NCBI RefSeq assembly: GCF_958979055.1
Contig: NC_084893.1
Span: forward strand, 22,634,987-22,698,986
Reading direction: 5' to 3'
Source of the DNA: Alnus glutinosa
Lineage: Eukaryota > Streptophyta > Magnoliopsida > Fagales > Betulaceae
Length of the DNA: 64,000 nt
The notes below the pieces were generated by a model, which ran no database searches, was not told the origin of the DNA, and was given only the letters and a program-made list of their open reading frames with translations. This document shows positions 10,433-22,778 of the stretch, piece after piece. A program made the translations under genes and the position numbers. Position 1 is the stretch's first letter, and the number at the start of each line of letters is the position of its first letter.

Positions 10433-13400
10433 TTATAACAGTTTTGCGTGTCTTTGATAAAAACATTTCGTCCTGCTTAAACCTTCTTCAAGAAAAGAAG
10501 GATCAACAGCAAAAGTAATACGAAGCCAATTTTTTAGCCCCACAGCAGTTCCTGCGAAAGAAATGTTACACACTCTTGTTAGTAATTACAGAGCTGCAAG
10601 TCAGCCTTCACAAACTCAAAACTACCATTCTGAGAGAAAATGTAATGAATTCCCAAGAAACTGAATGTGAGACAATGACTTTCGTTGTATTTTTAGACCC
10701 ATCTAATATTCAAATTCTTAATGATGTTTTTTCTCTAGGATAAATAATAATTTTGAAAGAGAAATGCCAATTGAATGCATTCTTCTAATGCTTGAAATGC
10801 CCTGTTTCTTGCAGGACATCTTGTACCCTGACCTGCTATAAGTTCCTCAAGTGATGATCTACAACTTACATATATCATGGAAATAAAAAGAAATTAACTA
10901 ACTGGAACTGGTTTTAGAAAAGCCATTTATCTGTGTATGACGGTTAGCATGCACACGTAGTTGTGTATCAATGTATGTTAAGACTTTGAGAAATGCTATA
11001 TGTACTTAAACTTTATAAAGGGAGCCTAACTAACTAATGTGGAGCTTATTCATTAGAGATGATCGAAACAATTAATAAAAAGAAATGCTACGAGTACCAA
11101 TGAATAAGCTCCACATCATCATAGTAAGGCTCATTTTGTAAAAGTTTAAGTACATGTAGCATTTCTCTAAGACTTTATCATTGATGATTAATGTAATCAG
11201 CACGTTAATTGCTTAATTGATTCTAAAATGAGGGTACTCAAGTCAATTCCTTTCGGAAAATAAGTAACCAATTACTTTGAGGGTTATGACATTTCCTTTG
11301 GCAACTAACTGTATGGAAAAGATAATAGATTATTTGATGCATTGAGAACTTCATATAATGTTTGAAAGAACAATAAGGGTGTTAGTAGAAAGTACTCCAT
11401 AATGTTTAACTTATGGAAGATATATAGCTATTGGTGGAATTCCTTTGGTGCCAGAAGCAAGTATGAGATAGGGCAGTCTCTTTTGATAAGGTGTATTCAA
11501 AAAAATACCATTATAATATAGAATCTAAAACCACACTCATGTCCATAGCCAATTTAATCAATTTGAGAGGTATCCTTATCTGAAAATAGAAGAAAGTTTT
11601 GAAGTTTGAACGGTTCTTTAATGGGTGTATGGAACTAGCCCTAATACTTGAAAACCACAGGCAACAAAAATTTTGTAGGTTATTGAAAGTTTTAGAGTCA
11701 TTTTTAAGTCTCTGTTTAGAACAGTTAATGTTTGATATCCAAAACTTATGACCGTGTATCAATTTAAGGCAACATTAATCTTAAAGGTGTTCAACGATTT
11801 TTAAAAGTATTCCTATCCTATGCTTTTAGAATCTATGAAGTATGGTTGGTTTTATCCAATAGCGTTAGGTCCATCTTGCTATTGAAATATTTGTGGCATT
11901 TAAGCCTTTTTAGATCAGATTATAGAAGAGTAGATTATCTGCTTGTCTTTTCGATATATATTATTACAACTAGAACAGTAAAATATAAAATTGGGAATGT
12001 GGAAGAGTTGAGAGATTTATAAAAATCTCATATTCTAAAGTCCATCACCCTTTGGATCAAAGAGAATGGATTTTGAGTTTAATTGAAGGGGATAGCATAA
12101 ATGATTTCCTGTTGGAGAACAGGACCAATTATAGATAGTGAAGGAATGCAAGGACATGAGATCTTGTTTGACAAACGAAAATGGAATTTTGATAGAGATA
12201 ACATAAAGCATGAAGTACTAAATGCATATCAAATGTTTCAATTCTCACCTGGAAGAATGACAACAGATTCCTCCTTGGCCAGCTTGAAACAGAAATCAAT
12301 GTCATCACTGACATCTTCGAGTAGTGAAAGATTCAGCTTCACCTGTAACACATCAAAATAAAATAAGCACACTACCTCTAAACACCCATTAATTTAAATG
12401 CAAAGAGAACTGCGTAGTCTGCAAATTTTCTCACCATTACAGCCATAGACCCCTCTGGTTTATGTGGACAGGTAATGCAAGGGATCTCCTTTATCTTATC
12501 ATAACAAACATCTGATGCCTCCTTCAGTAAATTAATAGTTTTCTTGAAGAAAACCTCTTCGGTTTGCTCAAGGATGCTAGGAACCGCTGCCTAACACGCC
12601 AAACATATCATTACAAACAAGAAATTGGAATAAGTAGATGGATAACAGATTCGAAAAGAATTGGTTCCAAAATTTGCGTTTTCAGTTCAACTTGAAAGCT
12701 TAGACCTTTTAAAGCAGAAGAAACAATTCACAATTGTCTAATCAGTGCTTGAAAAATATTTTGAATTCGAGGAAGCAAGAAGTGGCATTTCAATACGATA
12801 ACACATTGTCCAACCCAAGCTCAGCAATTATCCTTGATATATTGCAAAAATTCAGTTTTCACCCTTGTAAAAATAGTGTGGTTTCAGTGGCAGAAGCTAT
12901 AGGCTGCATCATCTAGTAACTTATGACAGGCATATGAAATACAAACCTGAATGAAGGTTGCAGGGCCCCCCAGAATGTCAAAATACTTCTTAATACGCTT
13001 GATAGTCTGAGAAGAAAAGGAATAGGATTGATTAGCAACAAACAGAGTTAAAGTGAATGGTTAATATGAAAATTATGACATTTTAAATCACAGTACAGTA
13101 TATAATGTCAAACTATGAGAAGTCAAAAGCCCAAGGCAGGTGACTCAATATGTTTACGAAAATTAAAGCCTTTGATTGCCTCCATAAATGAAGAATGTCT
13201 GATGGAATGCAATGAAAACTTGCAATAAGAAGAGACAAAGAAATGGAAAAAGAAGTTTGTGATGGTCTCATGACAGCATTCCACATCAAAAACTGCTTAA
13301 TCCACAAATCTGCAATTAGATCCACAAGATTCACGAACCATTTAATTCTTGGCTGTAAGCAGTATAGAATTATAAAATTTCCAGAAGTTTATAGGAGGGA

Positions 13401-15920
13401 AAGGAACATTTCATATATCAATGATGTAGTTCAGTGAAATGGTGTGGGAGGAAGGCCATTCCGATTGAGCAGACCCATTTTCTAATGCAGTGAACTCTTC
13501 CATTAAGTCTCCAATCATTTTTAGACAATTGAGTCCATTATTGTGAAATAATGATGAAGTGCACATATGAAGCCGTACTGAGAGAGAGAGAGAGAGAGAG
13601 AGAACCTTGGGTTCCCGAAACATTCCCCCGGGATCACTTGTCACAAACCAACCAAGTCGCCATCCGGGTACTATCCATCTTTTTGATAGAGACCCTAGAG
13701 TTAGAACAGGAACTTCAGATCCAAAAACTCCCATTGGCACAAATGGATTTTTCCCAAAAGCAAGGTGCCCATATACTTCGTCAGCAATTACAAGAATTCC
13801 AAGTCTTTTTGCAGTTTCTGAAATCTGGGTGCAGTATACAATCAGTTAATAACACCAATCTTTATATGATTCCTACTATTTACAGTCATTGAAAGAACGT
13901 TTCTGGCACTTGAAGCATATCCTGGACTACTAACCTTCTTTAGATGTTGGTAACTATAAACATTCCCACAAGGATTCCCAGGGTTTATAACTACCACTGC
14001 AACAGTGTTCTGATCCGCAAGAGCCTCAATGGCATTAAGATCAGCCTCCCAGCCTTTCTCAGGGAGAAGATCAAAATACCGAACTTCAAGATTTCTAAAA
14101 CCAGCACAAAGTTCATAAATTGGGAAGCATGGCCTTGGAAGTAAGATGTTCGCACCAGGGCGGGCAAGCATTGCCAGTGCAACATCAATAGCTTGTGTGC
14201 AACCAGATGTGACAAACACATCATCAGATGATAACTTGTATGGAAGATCACGAGACAAATACTCAGCAATTGCTCTGTTGAATTCAAAATAAAGCAAAAT
14301 TAGTGAAGAAAAACACAACTATATGATAGGATGCAGCATGTGAAATATGAAATGGGAAGAATCCTGTAAGTACTGAATGATCACTATGAATAAATCCAAT
14401 CTGATACTGTGGGGCAGGTGCATCCTCTAGAAGGTCAAAGATATACAGTTGTTTGGTTGCCTCATAGGTCTGGGTTGTTTCCTTTAATTCAACAGATACC
14501 TTATTAAAAGGGAAATTACCAGAATTGTAATCCTCTGAAATGATTTGTGTTATGATGAATTGATATTTTGGATCACAAAGAAGTAAAAAAATAAAATAAA
14601 TCAATTATGCAAGACATCAAGATTCACGCGGTTTGACTTGACAAGTTTATGTCTACTGACAAAGACAATTGAACAAAAAAATAGAATACAAAACAGTAGT
14701 GAAAAAACAAAAAACCACTTAAATCCAAAATCTTAATGATAGGACCCTGTCGTGGACTTAGTTTGTAAAAAGGAAAAGGATTGTTATTGAAAAATGACTC
14801 CACTTTGGATAGGAGCTCACCAGCATACAAAGTGTTTGACGAAATCACTGAATGACCCCTCTGTTGCTACACTTATAGGAACACCACCCGACCCTTGCAT
14901 CAACTTACAATTCTTATCACAACCACCGATAAATAACAATCATAACAAACAATAATGGCATCAATAATTGACCTTATCACTGAGACTGAACAACTAACAA
15001 CTTATATAAACATTCTTCTGATCCTTCTATTCCTATCACTTAATATTCTCAAGCTTGCACAAAAGAGAACTCTTATAATAGAGAAGTTTCTTTTCCCTTT
15101 TCTCTTGTTGCTGTGTAGAGCAAACTCACAAAAAAAAAAAGAGAGAGAATTGCTATGGCTACCTAAATCTCTTATTACACGGCTAGCAAATTGAGGCTTA
15201 TGTGCCTTCAATGAATGCTTGGGGATATGTATTCATAAATGACTAGACTTCCACAAACATCAACCTTTCCACATAAAATAACGAAGGAATAGGATATTAT
15301 ATATGCTATGTCAGCTAAAACAAGAAAAACCAAAAGAAGTAATTCGATGGAATCTAAGCCACATATCAACAGTTTCCCAAATCCATTCCCCAGTGTTAAA
15401 ATATGATTTCACTTCCCAATATAGAAAAAACAACGACAATATTTATAAGAAATAAAGAACCGTCCAATTAAATTCCAAAAATTGAAACCAAAACCATAAG
15501 AAATGAAATTATGACAGAGAAATCCTAAATCTAGGCTCTAGCAGAGAACCAGAAATAGAACTCGATAAAATCAAGGAAGTTACTGCCATGGCAAACCCAT
15601 GTAAGAAGAACAAAAACATTATCATCAACAAAAATTGCGAAAGGAATATCCCAAGAGAGTTAAAATTACCTTCTTGTTTGATAAAGACCAACAGTGGGTG
15701 CATAACCATTGAACTTCTCAGATTGGAGAGCATCCACAACGGCTTGCTCGGCAACATGGGTGGTGTGAAAGCATGAATAAGCAGATGGGTCACCCATGCC
15801 CAGAGAAATCACCCTCTTGTCATTGTTTTCATCGATGCTTTCCATTAACAGGATAAGAATGCCTTTGATGGTGATGGTTGAACCCGTGTCCACCCCATGG
15901 TTCAGAGTTCCATTTTCCAT
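10433..15920 (-). CDS. Tyrosine / nicotianamine aminotransferase-like protein (fold-type I PLP enzyme)
   Basis: Seven exons on the minus strand: 15920-15670, 14274-13935, 13824-13606, 13006-12947, 12590-12435, 12342-12249 and 10551-10433. They total 1239 nt and 412 aa, close to the usual 410-420 aa; all introns are GT-AG and all phases close. The family moves the amino group of aromatic amino acids (or nicotianamine in grasses) to 2-oxoglutarate. The NPGNPCG motif is at 181-187 and ADEVYG at 211-216. The PLP lysine is K245 in GSLSKRW, with R253 downstream. R384, in [11 protein letters not shown], is the presumed carboxylate-binding arginine. The ATG at 15920 is chosen because homologous proteins start about here. 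The frame stays open upstream to 16133, so a longer N-terminus is possible but looks like 5' UTR. Intron 1 is about 1.4 kb; intron 6 (1.7 kb) contains a MITE. Tyrosine aminotransferase is more likely than nicotianamine aminotransferase in a eudicot. Confidence 0.94.
10988..11167. mobile_element. MULE-type MITE in intron 6 of the aminotransferase gene, 180 bp
   Basis: Near-perfect inverted repeats begin GAGAAATGCTATATGTACTT on the left and, in reverse complement, GAGAAATGCTACATGTACTT on the right. Both arms also share GTGGAGCTTATTCATT. It is flanked by a perfect 9-bp duplication TAAGACTTT (10979-10987 and 11168-11176), typical of Mutator-like elements. No coding capacity. Confidence 0.9.
13580..13603. 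repeat. (AG)n microsatellite at the 5' end of intron 3
   Basis: About 12 AG units on the plus strand. On the gene's strand the intron opens with the donor GTT and runs at once into (CT)n. The repeat therefore starts 2 bases inside the exon 3 donor at 13605 of the tyrosine aminotransferase-like gene. Confidence 0.9.
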
Positions 15921-16093
15921 GCTTTCTTGTACTTTTCTTGGTGTTCTTTGCTTGTGACGGCTTACTGGGGTTGAAGTGAGAGAAAGAGGCTCTCTGATTG
16001 TAGAGCTGTGGACTGGTGGGTGCGTGCTGTGGGAAGTACATGCACAAAAGCACAAAGACCACACGTTGAACTTCCACGCCTTTGCATGGAAAC

Positions 16094-16102
16094 AAAATAT
16101 AT
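16094..16102 (-). promoter_or_regulatory. Candidate TATA box of the tyrosine aminotransferase-like gene
   Basis: ATATATTTT on the minus strand lies about 175 bp before the ATG at 15920, leaving a leader of about 140 bp. It supports treating the upstream in-frame codons as 5' UTR rather than protein. Confidence 0.35.
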
Positions 16103-16139
16103 CTCTACTCTCTAGGCCGTTAAATGGACGCATCCAGAG

Positions 16140-16516
16140 AAAGTTCAGAAAGCTTTACTCCATTTTTTTTAAAAAAATAAAAAATAAAATTAATGATCCC
16201 AAACTATTATTCTAATTTTATTTTATTTTTTTTAAAAAAAAAGTACATGGTTAATTCGAGAAAGTGGTGACGTCAAAACACAAAAAATTGTATTATATAT
16301 AAAAAATAATAATCAACATTTTTTTTATTTCATCAGTACCCATCATTGAATAATATAAATGACCTTACTGACGTAAATAACTATTATAGACAAAGGTCGA
16401 ATACTTTTTATAAAAGAAAATAAAAAGAATTCAGTCATGCAATCATTTCGTTGATGTAGAAATCAAATATTATTGCATTTAAAAGATCTAGAGGGAGGAC
16501 CTTCTTCTCGAATATA
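16140..16516. other. Upstream region, nothing recognised
   Basis: AT-rich spacer upstream of the tyrosine aminotransferase-like gene, with A and T homopolymers. No motif beyond the TATA candidate can be supported. Confidence 0.3.
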
Positions 16517-16690
16517 TAATGCTAAGAATTATTTTTTCATTTTTTTATTTTTTTAAAATTGACGTGACTTTTAAAATTAATATTCACTTTGAAATGAACC
16601 ACTATTAAATTTTGATCAATTTATAATTTTAAGAGTTACATCAACTTTGAAAGGATAAAAAATAGACAAAAAAATAGTTCCATAGCATTA
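16517..16690. mobile_element. MITE candidate, 174 bp
   Basis: The left end TAATGCTAAGAATTATTTTTT and the reverse complement of the right end TAATGCTATGGAACTATTTTTT form inverted repeats; AT-rich centre. A target duplication is not clear. Confidence 0.5.
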
Positions 16691-17409
16691 CTTCCTTCCT
16701 ATAAAGTACTTGCTCTAAGAGAAAGAACTTTCTTGATCGACTAATCTATGAACTACTCCATTCGCCTCCCTTTTCACATGAATACCACTATACTTCTACT
16801 TACTCTTAGAGTACTTTATTTTTTTTATTAAAAAAAAATGATATTTTTTTCTCTCAGATCCATTCCATTATTCCACTCACAATTAGCTGAAGTGCTAGAT
16901 TGTTAGTCTTGTTAACCGAAATGTAAACTTTTGTGTCCACCATGTAGTGAATTGAGCCGCAACTAGACTTCATTCTGATTGCATTCTCATTCTATCCTCT
17001 TTTACTGTTTTATCACGATCCTTTCCTACCTGTATTGAAAAGGCTTCTTCTTCTTCTTTTTTTTAATCCCTTTAATCTTTTTATCTTTTTGATGTCCTTA
17101 CTAAAAAAAAAAAAAAATTACTTCTATCATGATAAGGTTTAATAACTCCAAAACAGCACTGCACAACAAAACTACACATTTTCTTTTAGGCCATAAATGC
17201 TTCGACAACCGATCTCCTTAGTCCTTACCCATTTTTTTTAAGGAAAAAATTTCGGCCACTTAGAGCACTAGTAGCAGATACCCTATAAGTAGATCTATTC
17301 CTTAAAATAAGAAAATTTTGAAAAAAAAAAAATGTGCAAAAGCAGCTTTCTCATTTTAGATGAAGATGTTTGGAAAGCTACAGTGCTTCCCAATTCCCAA
17401 CAGATTATT

Positions 17410-17900
17410 TTAATAAAAAAAAAAACGTTTCTCTCTCCTCTCTCCTCTCTTCTTCACGCATCATCATTCCTCATTCTAAAAAAAACAGCTCTCTCTCTCC
17501 TCTCTCATTTTGTTCTCATTCCTCAACCTCAAAGAAGATGCAGACAAGAGAGAGAGAGAAGAGTTTATGGAAGAAAGAAAAAAAATAGATAGACAAAATA
17601 GGAAGAAGATGGAGACGAGAGAGAGAGGGAGAGAAGACGAAAAAAAAAAAAAAAGAGAGAGAGACAGACGAGAGGGAGAAGAAGACGAAAAAAAAAAAAA
17701 AAAAGAAAGAAGAGAGGCAGATGAGAGGGAAAAAAAAAAAAAAAAAATCTGACGAAGAACTGGAAGAGAGAAAAAAAAAAAAGAAAAAAAAAAAGAAAAA
17801 AAAGTCTCAACAGAAAAAGAAAGAAGAAGAAGAGGAGGAGGAAAGTCTGCAATGAAAACAAAAATAAAAAAAGAAAAAAAGAAAAAAAAAAAAAAAAATA
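17410..17900. repeat. Pyrimidine tract then long purine (GA/A-rich) low-complexity tract
   Basis: A CT-rich segment (17428-17530) is followed by about 360 bp of almost pure purine on the plus strand, with repeated GAGAGA and A runs. The Lys/Glu-rich and Phe-rich frames across it are composition artefacts. Confidence 0.75.
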
Positions 17901-18559
17901 TTATTTTAATTTATAGGAAAAGATAAAGGGAAGCTGTTGTGGAGTGTTTTTGTATAGAGAAAAAAAAAAGTAGTTTAGTTCCCTAAATTTTTCCTAAAAT
18001 AAAAAAAAAAATGGTTAAAAACCTGCTGCTAATGCTCTTATCTTCTCATTTAATCGTTTCAAATTTTGAATTGCGTGAGTATTTCTCCAAAACTATAAAT
18101 AAAGAAAAAAATGGCATATTCCTCTTTTATCTCGAGAAAATAAAAAAATGACTTAACAAATTTTTAAAAAGACAAAAATATTCTTATAATTTTTTATATT
18201 TTTCAAAAAAAAACAATTTTAAGATCCACGACAGGGCCGTACGTGGGCGTGAGTCACAAGGCCCACCATAAGCACACCGACAAAAACAATGGAGATGAAC
18301 CAAAACAAGACAAAAACAGTCCAAAGTTGACCTTAATGTATTTCCAAAAATTACGCTTTGCTCGATTATGCCCAAGATTTAAGAACCAATAATTAATATA
18401 AAATTCAAAACTTTTCAACAAGAGTTGCTGGGATAGATATGAGGGCACGTAGCTATATCCATTCAGCACCTCTTTTTTTTTTTTTTTTTTTACCGAATAG
18501 GGTTATATAAAGTTAATTGAGATATAGCTGTAGACAAGATTGAAGCATGGGCAAATTGG

Positions 18560-19030
18560 CTATGGGCCTTATTATTACGAACTTTGTGGGGGTTGTTTTG
18601 GCCACTCGGAGTACCATGAAGAATTTCTTAGTTACACATGAGGCGGCCGTTAATAGCTCTCTATGTTGTGGAAATATATGCAGAGATGAGTTTTCGTGAT
18701 GCAATCCTAGAGGGAGATGCTTTCCCGATTATCAAGGCGATAAAAGCAACCGTGAATAATTGGAGCAGCTTTGGACATATTGTGGATGGCATCAAATTGG
18801 AGTTGAGAAAGCTGCGATCGTAGAGAATTAAACATGTTAAGCGGGATGTGAATATAACCGTTCATACTATATATAGCCAAATAGGCTATTTTGTATGTTA
18901 TAGATAGATCAGTTTGAGTTGAAAAATTTTCAAACTATATCTGTGGTGTTATATATATTTATGGAGCTTTTGTTCCTAGATGATTGAAGTTCATTCAATA
19001 AATATTATTTTCTTTCAAAAAAAAAAAAAA
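18560..19030 (+). pseudogene. 5'-truncated LINE relic: RNase H-like domain plus 3' UTR and poly(A)
   Basis: At 18638-18820 the translation runs ...ALYVVEIYAEMSF, then ILEGDAFPIIKAI, then WSSFGHIVDGIKLEL. This is the RNase H-like (RVT_3) pattern found at the C-terminus of plant non-LTR retrotransposon polyproteins. The upstream block (GVVLATRS at about 18590) lies in another frame, so there is at least one frameshift. HVKRDVN-like wording continues past the stop at 18820. About 200 bp of 3' UTR follows with AATAAATATT and an A tract at 19018-19030, as expected of a LINE 3' end. A duplicated target site was not identified. Confidence 0.65.
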
Positions 19031-20100
19031 TCAGTTTAGTCATTCCTTGACACGTGGCAAACAAAGCAAAACGCAAAAATTTGACTTTCAAAATTAAAAA
19101 TAATAACAAAAAAAATATGCAAAAATGTGACTACATGATCCAATTTGGCCAAATAATTTATTAAAACAAACACAAAGAAGCCAATTTTACCTTTCACAAA
19201 TTGGAAGAGTTGGAAAACCTCTTACTTTTCCTCAGACGGAGGCAATTTTTAGAGTAATATTAGAATCATTTTTACCTAACAGAGTCACGTTTAACTCTGG
19301 AGTAATATTTGAATTATTTAAAATTAATTTAAAGCAGCCTAATTTTAAGAAGAAAATATTAACTGATCAATGAGAAATTTCAAGCAATTAATTAATTTTT
19401 AAATCCTGTCTTGCAGAGGAAAAAAAAATACTACATCACTTAGAAACTTCAATCGATTAATTAATTTAATTTATGTGTCCTTGTCCTTGTCCATTCTTTC
19501 TTCTCCCCCAAAAGCTGGATTAGGTTAGAAAATTCTCCATCTTATCAACGTTGCCAAGTCATCGTCGAAGTCTTTGCTAGTTTCTTGGATAGCAAGTAGC
19601 CGCCACGATGTTTCAATTTGGGACCCACTTGCTCAGACAAGTGGGTTGGCAGTCTAATTTTATTTGGTCAAGTGAGTCTTATACATGGTCTCTCACAATA
19701 ACCTTCTCAAATTCTCTCAAATTCAGACAAATAATTGTAAAGAATCATAATCTCAATGTCAAAGAAAACTTCAACACTCATTTATGAAACAGCGGTTATG
19801 CTTGGCAACCATTTTTCCTCATTTTTGCTTTAAAAAAAAAAATAATAAATTTAAACTATTTTCTTCACATTTTGCCAAACAGTTTTCTCCACTTTTCTCT
19901 CATAAAAATTTAAAACTCATTTCACCTTATAGCATATCAATCAATTTTTTCATTCTTTCTCCTCTCAAAACTCTTTACCAAATATACCCGACATGGAAGA
20001 ACAATCATATGCAGTTGTCGTGGGGTTTTGTTTTTTAAAAAAAAATATTCGTATGCTAATCAAAGAATCCTCAAACCCAAGGAAAAATAAAAAAATAAAA
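19031..20100. other. Intergenic, no recognisable gene
   Basis: AT-rich DNA with short A and T runs. No conserved protein frame, RNA gene or clean transposon end could be supported. Confidence 0.3.
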
Positions 20101-20165
20101 AGAGTGATGGATGAAAGTGACATGAATCCTTTTATAAAAAGAGTGATGGATGAAAGTGACATGAA
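20101..20165. repeat. Short direct repeat (26 bp, two copies)
   Basis: AGAGTGATGGATGAAAGTGA plus the next six bases (CATGAA) occurs at 20101-20126 and again at 20140-20165, separated by 13 bp. It looks like a local tandem duplication. Confidence 0.8.
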
Positions 20166-22742
20166 ACTATGGATTCAATCTTATTAGGTTAATAAAATAA
20201 TTAGGAGACTAAAATTAAAACTACAAATCAAATGAAAAAAAATGAATCCAAACATATCTGGTCGCTTATTTCCTTGACCAAAAACCAGAGCAAAGGGACG
20301 TAAAGATGCGGTATTCTATGCATGCGAAAAGCGGTCCACCGGAATAAAAAAAAAAAAAAAAGGGAGATGCACCAATGATTATTGTGATGAGACGGTCGAT
20401 AAATATTATAATGTTTCCCGCAACCTTGGACAAAGAAATATGTTCCGTGACAATTTTAAAGAAAAGAGAGAATCATTCTCGCTTTATTGGAGAAGGAGGT
20501 GGGGGTGAGCTGTTAGATTGAAGATATGAAACTAGTCACCACTAGGAAGGGACACATGCGTGGCAGAGGTAAACGAGAGGAAGAAGAAGGATGTCTGTTT
20601 GCTAGTGATGGGGTTCAAAAGGGAGGAGGTTTCTTTTTTTTTTTTTCTTTTAGGGGCACTAATGGGTGATGTTGAAGCCATGAAAGGATGTGTGAATGGT
20701 AGTTTTTTGCTATCTACATCTACACATATGTGCGGATGACGGATGTAAACGGTTAGTATTTGATCGTATGTACATCCCAAACTCTCATGGTCCTCATGGA
20801 AATTCGATTCTTAAACTTGATGAGGATGTCACCAGGTAAGAGGTTTTTCGTCTAAATCAGCAGCAAGAGAGTAAATCTTTCACAAGCTAGCATATCTCCA
20901 TACCCAGCCAAAGAATCCTTGAACCATTAATTTTGAGCAGCTCGATCTAGCTAGATCTTGTCACTCAACATCATGCACCACGTGGCATAATTGGCAGCCC
21001 TATATGCTTACAAGTTTCATGGCGTCTAAACACAAAAGTCCATGTTTAATTAATGAACTTGTTTTTTTTATGTACAAGTTTCGTGTCAAACTATTTAACA
21101 CAAATAAAGGAGAGACGTGGTGCAATTAGTTACTTCTATTGAATTTTTTGTTTGCGAGTGCAAGTGATGCGAGCTTTCTTATGGAATGGATGAATGATAG
21201 AGAAATATAGAAATGGGAGGAAAATGATATTGATAATGAACTTTAATTAATGGTCCCCAAGTGAATCCAATTAAGGTTGGAATCAACCCACAAGACAAAA
21301 ATATTTATTATTTTCTTCTTCTCATGATCAACAAAATGGTCTTTAAATAGAAATACAAATAGATAATACCTAAAGTGATAGTACTTAAAAGTTCAAACAT
21401 TCAAATTCAAATAAGCTCTAATCCTAATATTAAATAATTTAATCCTAATAAGTTAGAATTTCTGATTGGCTTTTTTGTCCAATTTAAGGACTGCTGATAG
21501 GGACAAAGAGTTAGATACGTTTAATAGTTGAGTTGGAATAAAACCACATGTTTGATTGATTGTGATTCAAACATCTCTCTATTTTGATTGACTGGTATTT
21601 TAGAAGCCATGCTCTTGGAATTTTTGTTTTTCTTTTTTTTTAAAAAAAAAATGTTAAATTGGTTCTTTGGGTTGAGGTTGTAACAATTAATAATTTTGAG
21701 AAATATTGTGTACACATATTTTCAAGTTTATATTCTTTGACGTGGCACTAAAAATCACCATTAGATTTGAATTCAAATGTGATTTTTCTCACTAGATTAT
21801 TATGAAATTATAAATTTATTCTCAAAAAAATTGCAAAAAAAAAAAAAAAACAAAAGAAGATAAACATGTTAGTGTTAGGTGGCTGACCATCCATCATGGC
21901 TCTCCATATAGCCCATATAGGTGGCTAGCCAACTCCAGATTGGCTAAAGAGGGTGGTAGAACCACCACCAAAAGCATGGGGCTTAGAGGAAGTTCAAGGC
22001 TAAGATTTGAGACCTAGCTAAAAACGACAAGTGGGTATGGTTGGGCACGTTTGAGACAGCTGAGGACACCACTTTGGCTTACAATTGAACCACCTACCGG
22101 ATGTGCGACATCTACACCTTGCTTAACTTCTCACTTCGTGTAAACTCCAGTGAGCTCAATTTGGTGAGAGTCGCGTCAAAGCAGTTGTCTCCCAAGCCGT
22201 CCTTGTTAATGTCTTCAATCGAGAGCAAGTCGTCAAAGCGGCAGAAGAAGTTTGACAGCTCGACTGCTCAAGCCTTTAAGTAGTTGAACCTACAGGTGGC
22301 CGAACTAGCACTAGCCCGTTTTTTCCTTTTTCATTTTTTTCTCGTTTAAATTTTTAGGGTAAATTTGTAAATTCATAATGACCATGTCAAAAAAATATTA
22401 CTATAATTTGTACGTATTGAGTCATTTCTTACACAAGCATACCATTAAAAGTTATTTGTCATTTTTAAAATCTCATTGCGTTATTTATCACAACTTCAAA
22501 CCAAATGAACCAATTTAACAATTTTCCATACGTGGCTTTTGCAGGCAATTGTTAGTTTTGTGCTGTAGTGGGCCGTTATGCTGCGATGGCGAGGAAAAGG
22601 ATCCCCCTACTACGCACCAACAGTGACCCCTTTGAGGGTTGCTGGGCCTCAGAGGCAATTCAAGAAAGGGAAAGGGCCCTTTGGGCCCCTCGCCAACCCA
22701 AGGGGATATATTACTCGGTGTTGGGCTTTTTTTGGCTTATGG

Positions 22743-22743
<1 letters not shown>
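20166..22743. other. Intergenic, no recognisable gene
   Basis: Low-GC spacer with homopolymer runs. Words such as GGTGGTAGAACCACCACC near 21953 resemble palindromic centres of foldback MITEs. Short frames at 22101-22283 and 22568-22836 match no family I know. No exon structure is visible. Confidence 0.3.

Positions 22744-22775
<32 letters not shown>
22744..22775. repeat. Poly(T) run of 32
   Basis: Uninterrupted T from 22744 to 22775, followed by AATGAAAAAAAATAATAAA. It may mark the tail of a minus-strand retroposed sequence, but nothing else supports that. Confidence 0.9.

Positions 22776-22778
<3 letters not shown>

Noticed and set aside
14284..14604. 106-codon frame in intron 1 of the aminotransferase gene
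   Set aside because: Not bounded by splice sites compatible with the gene and no recognisable similarity; the canonical exon 2 acceptor at 14275 already closes the phase.
17510..17861. Lys/Glu-rich and Phe-rich open frames
   Set aside because: They follow from a purine tract and A runs; no domain, and frames overlap on both strands.
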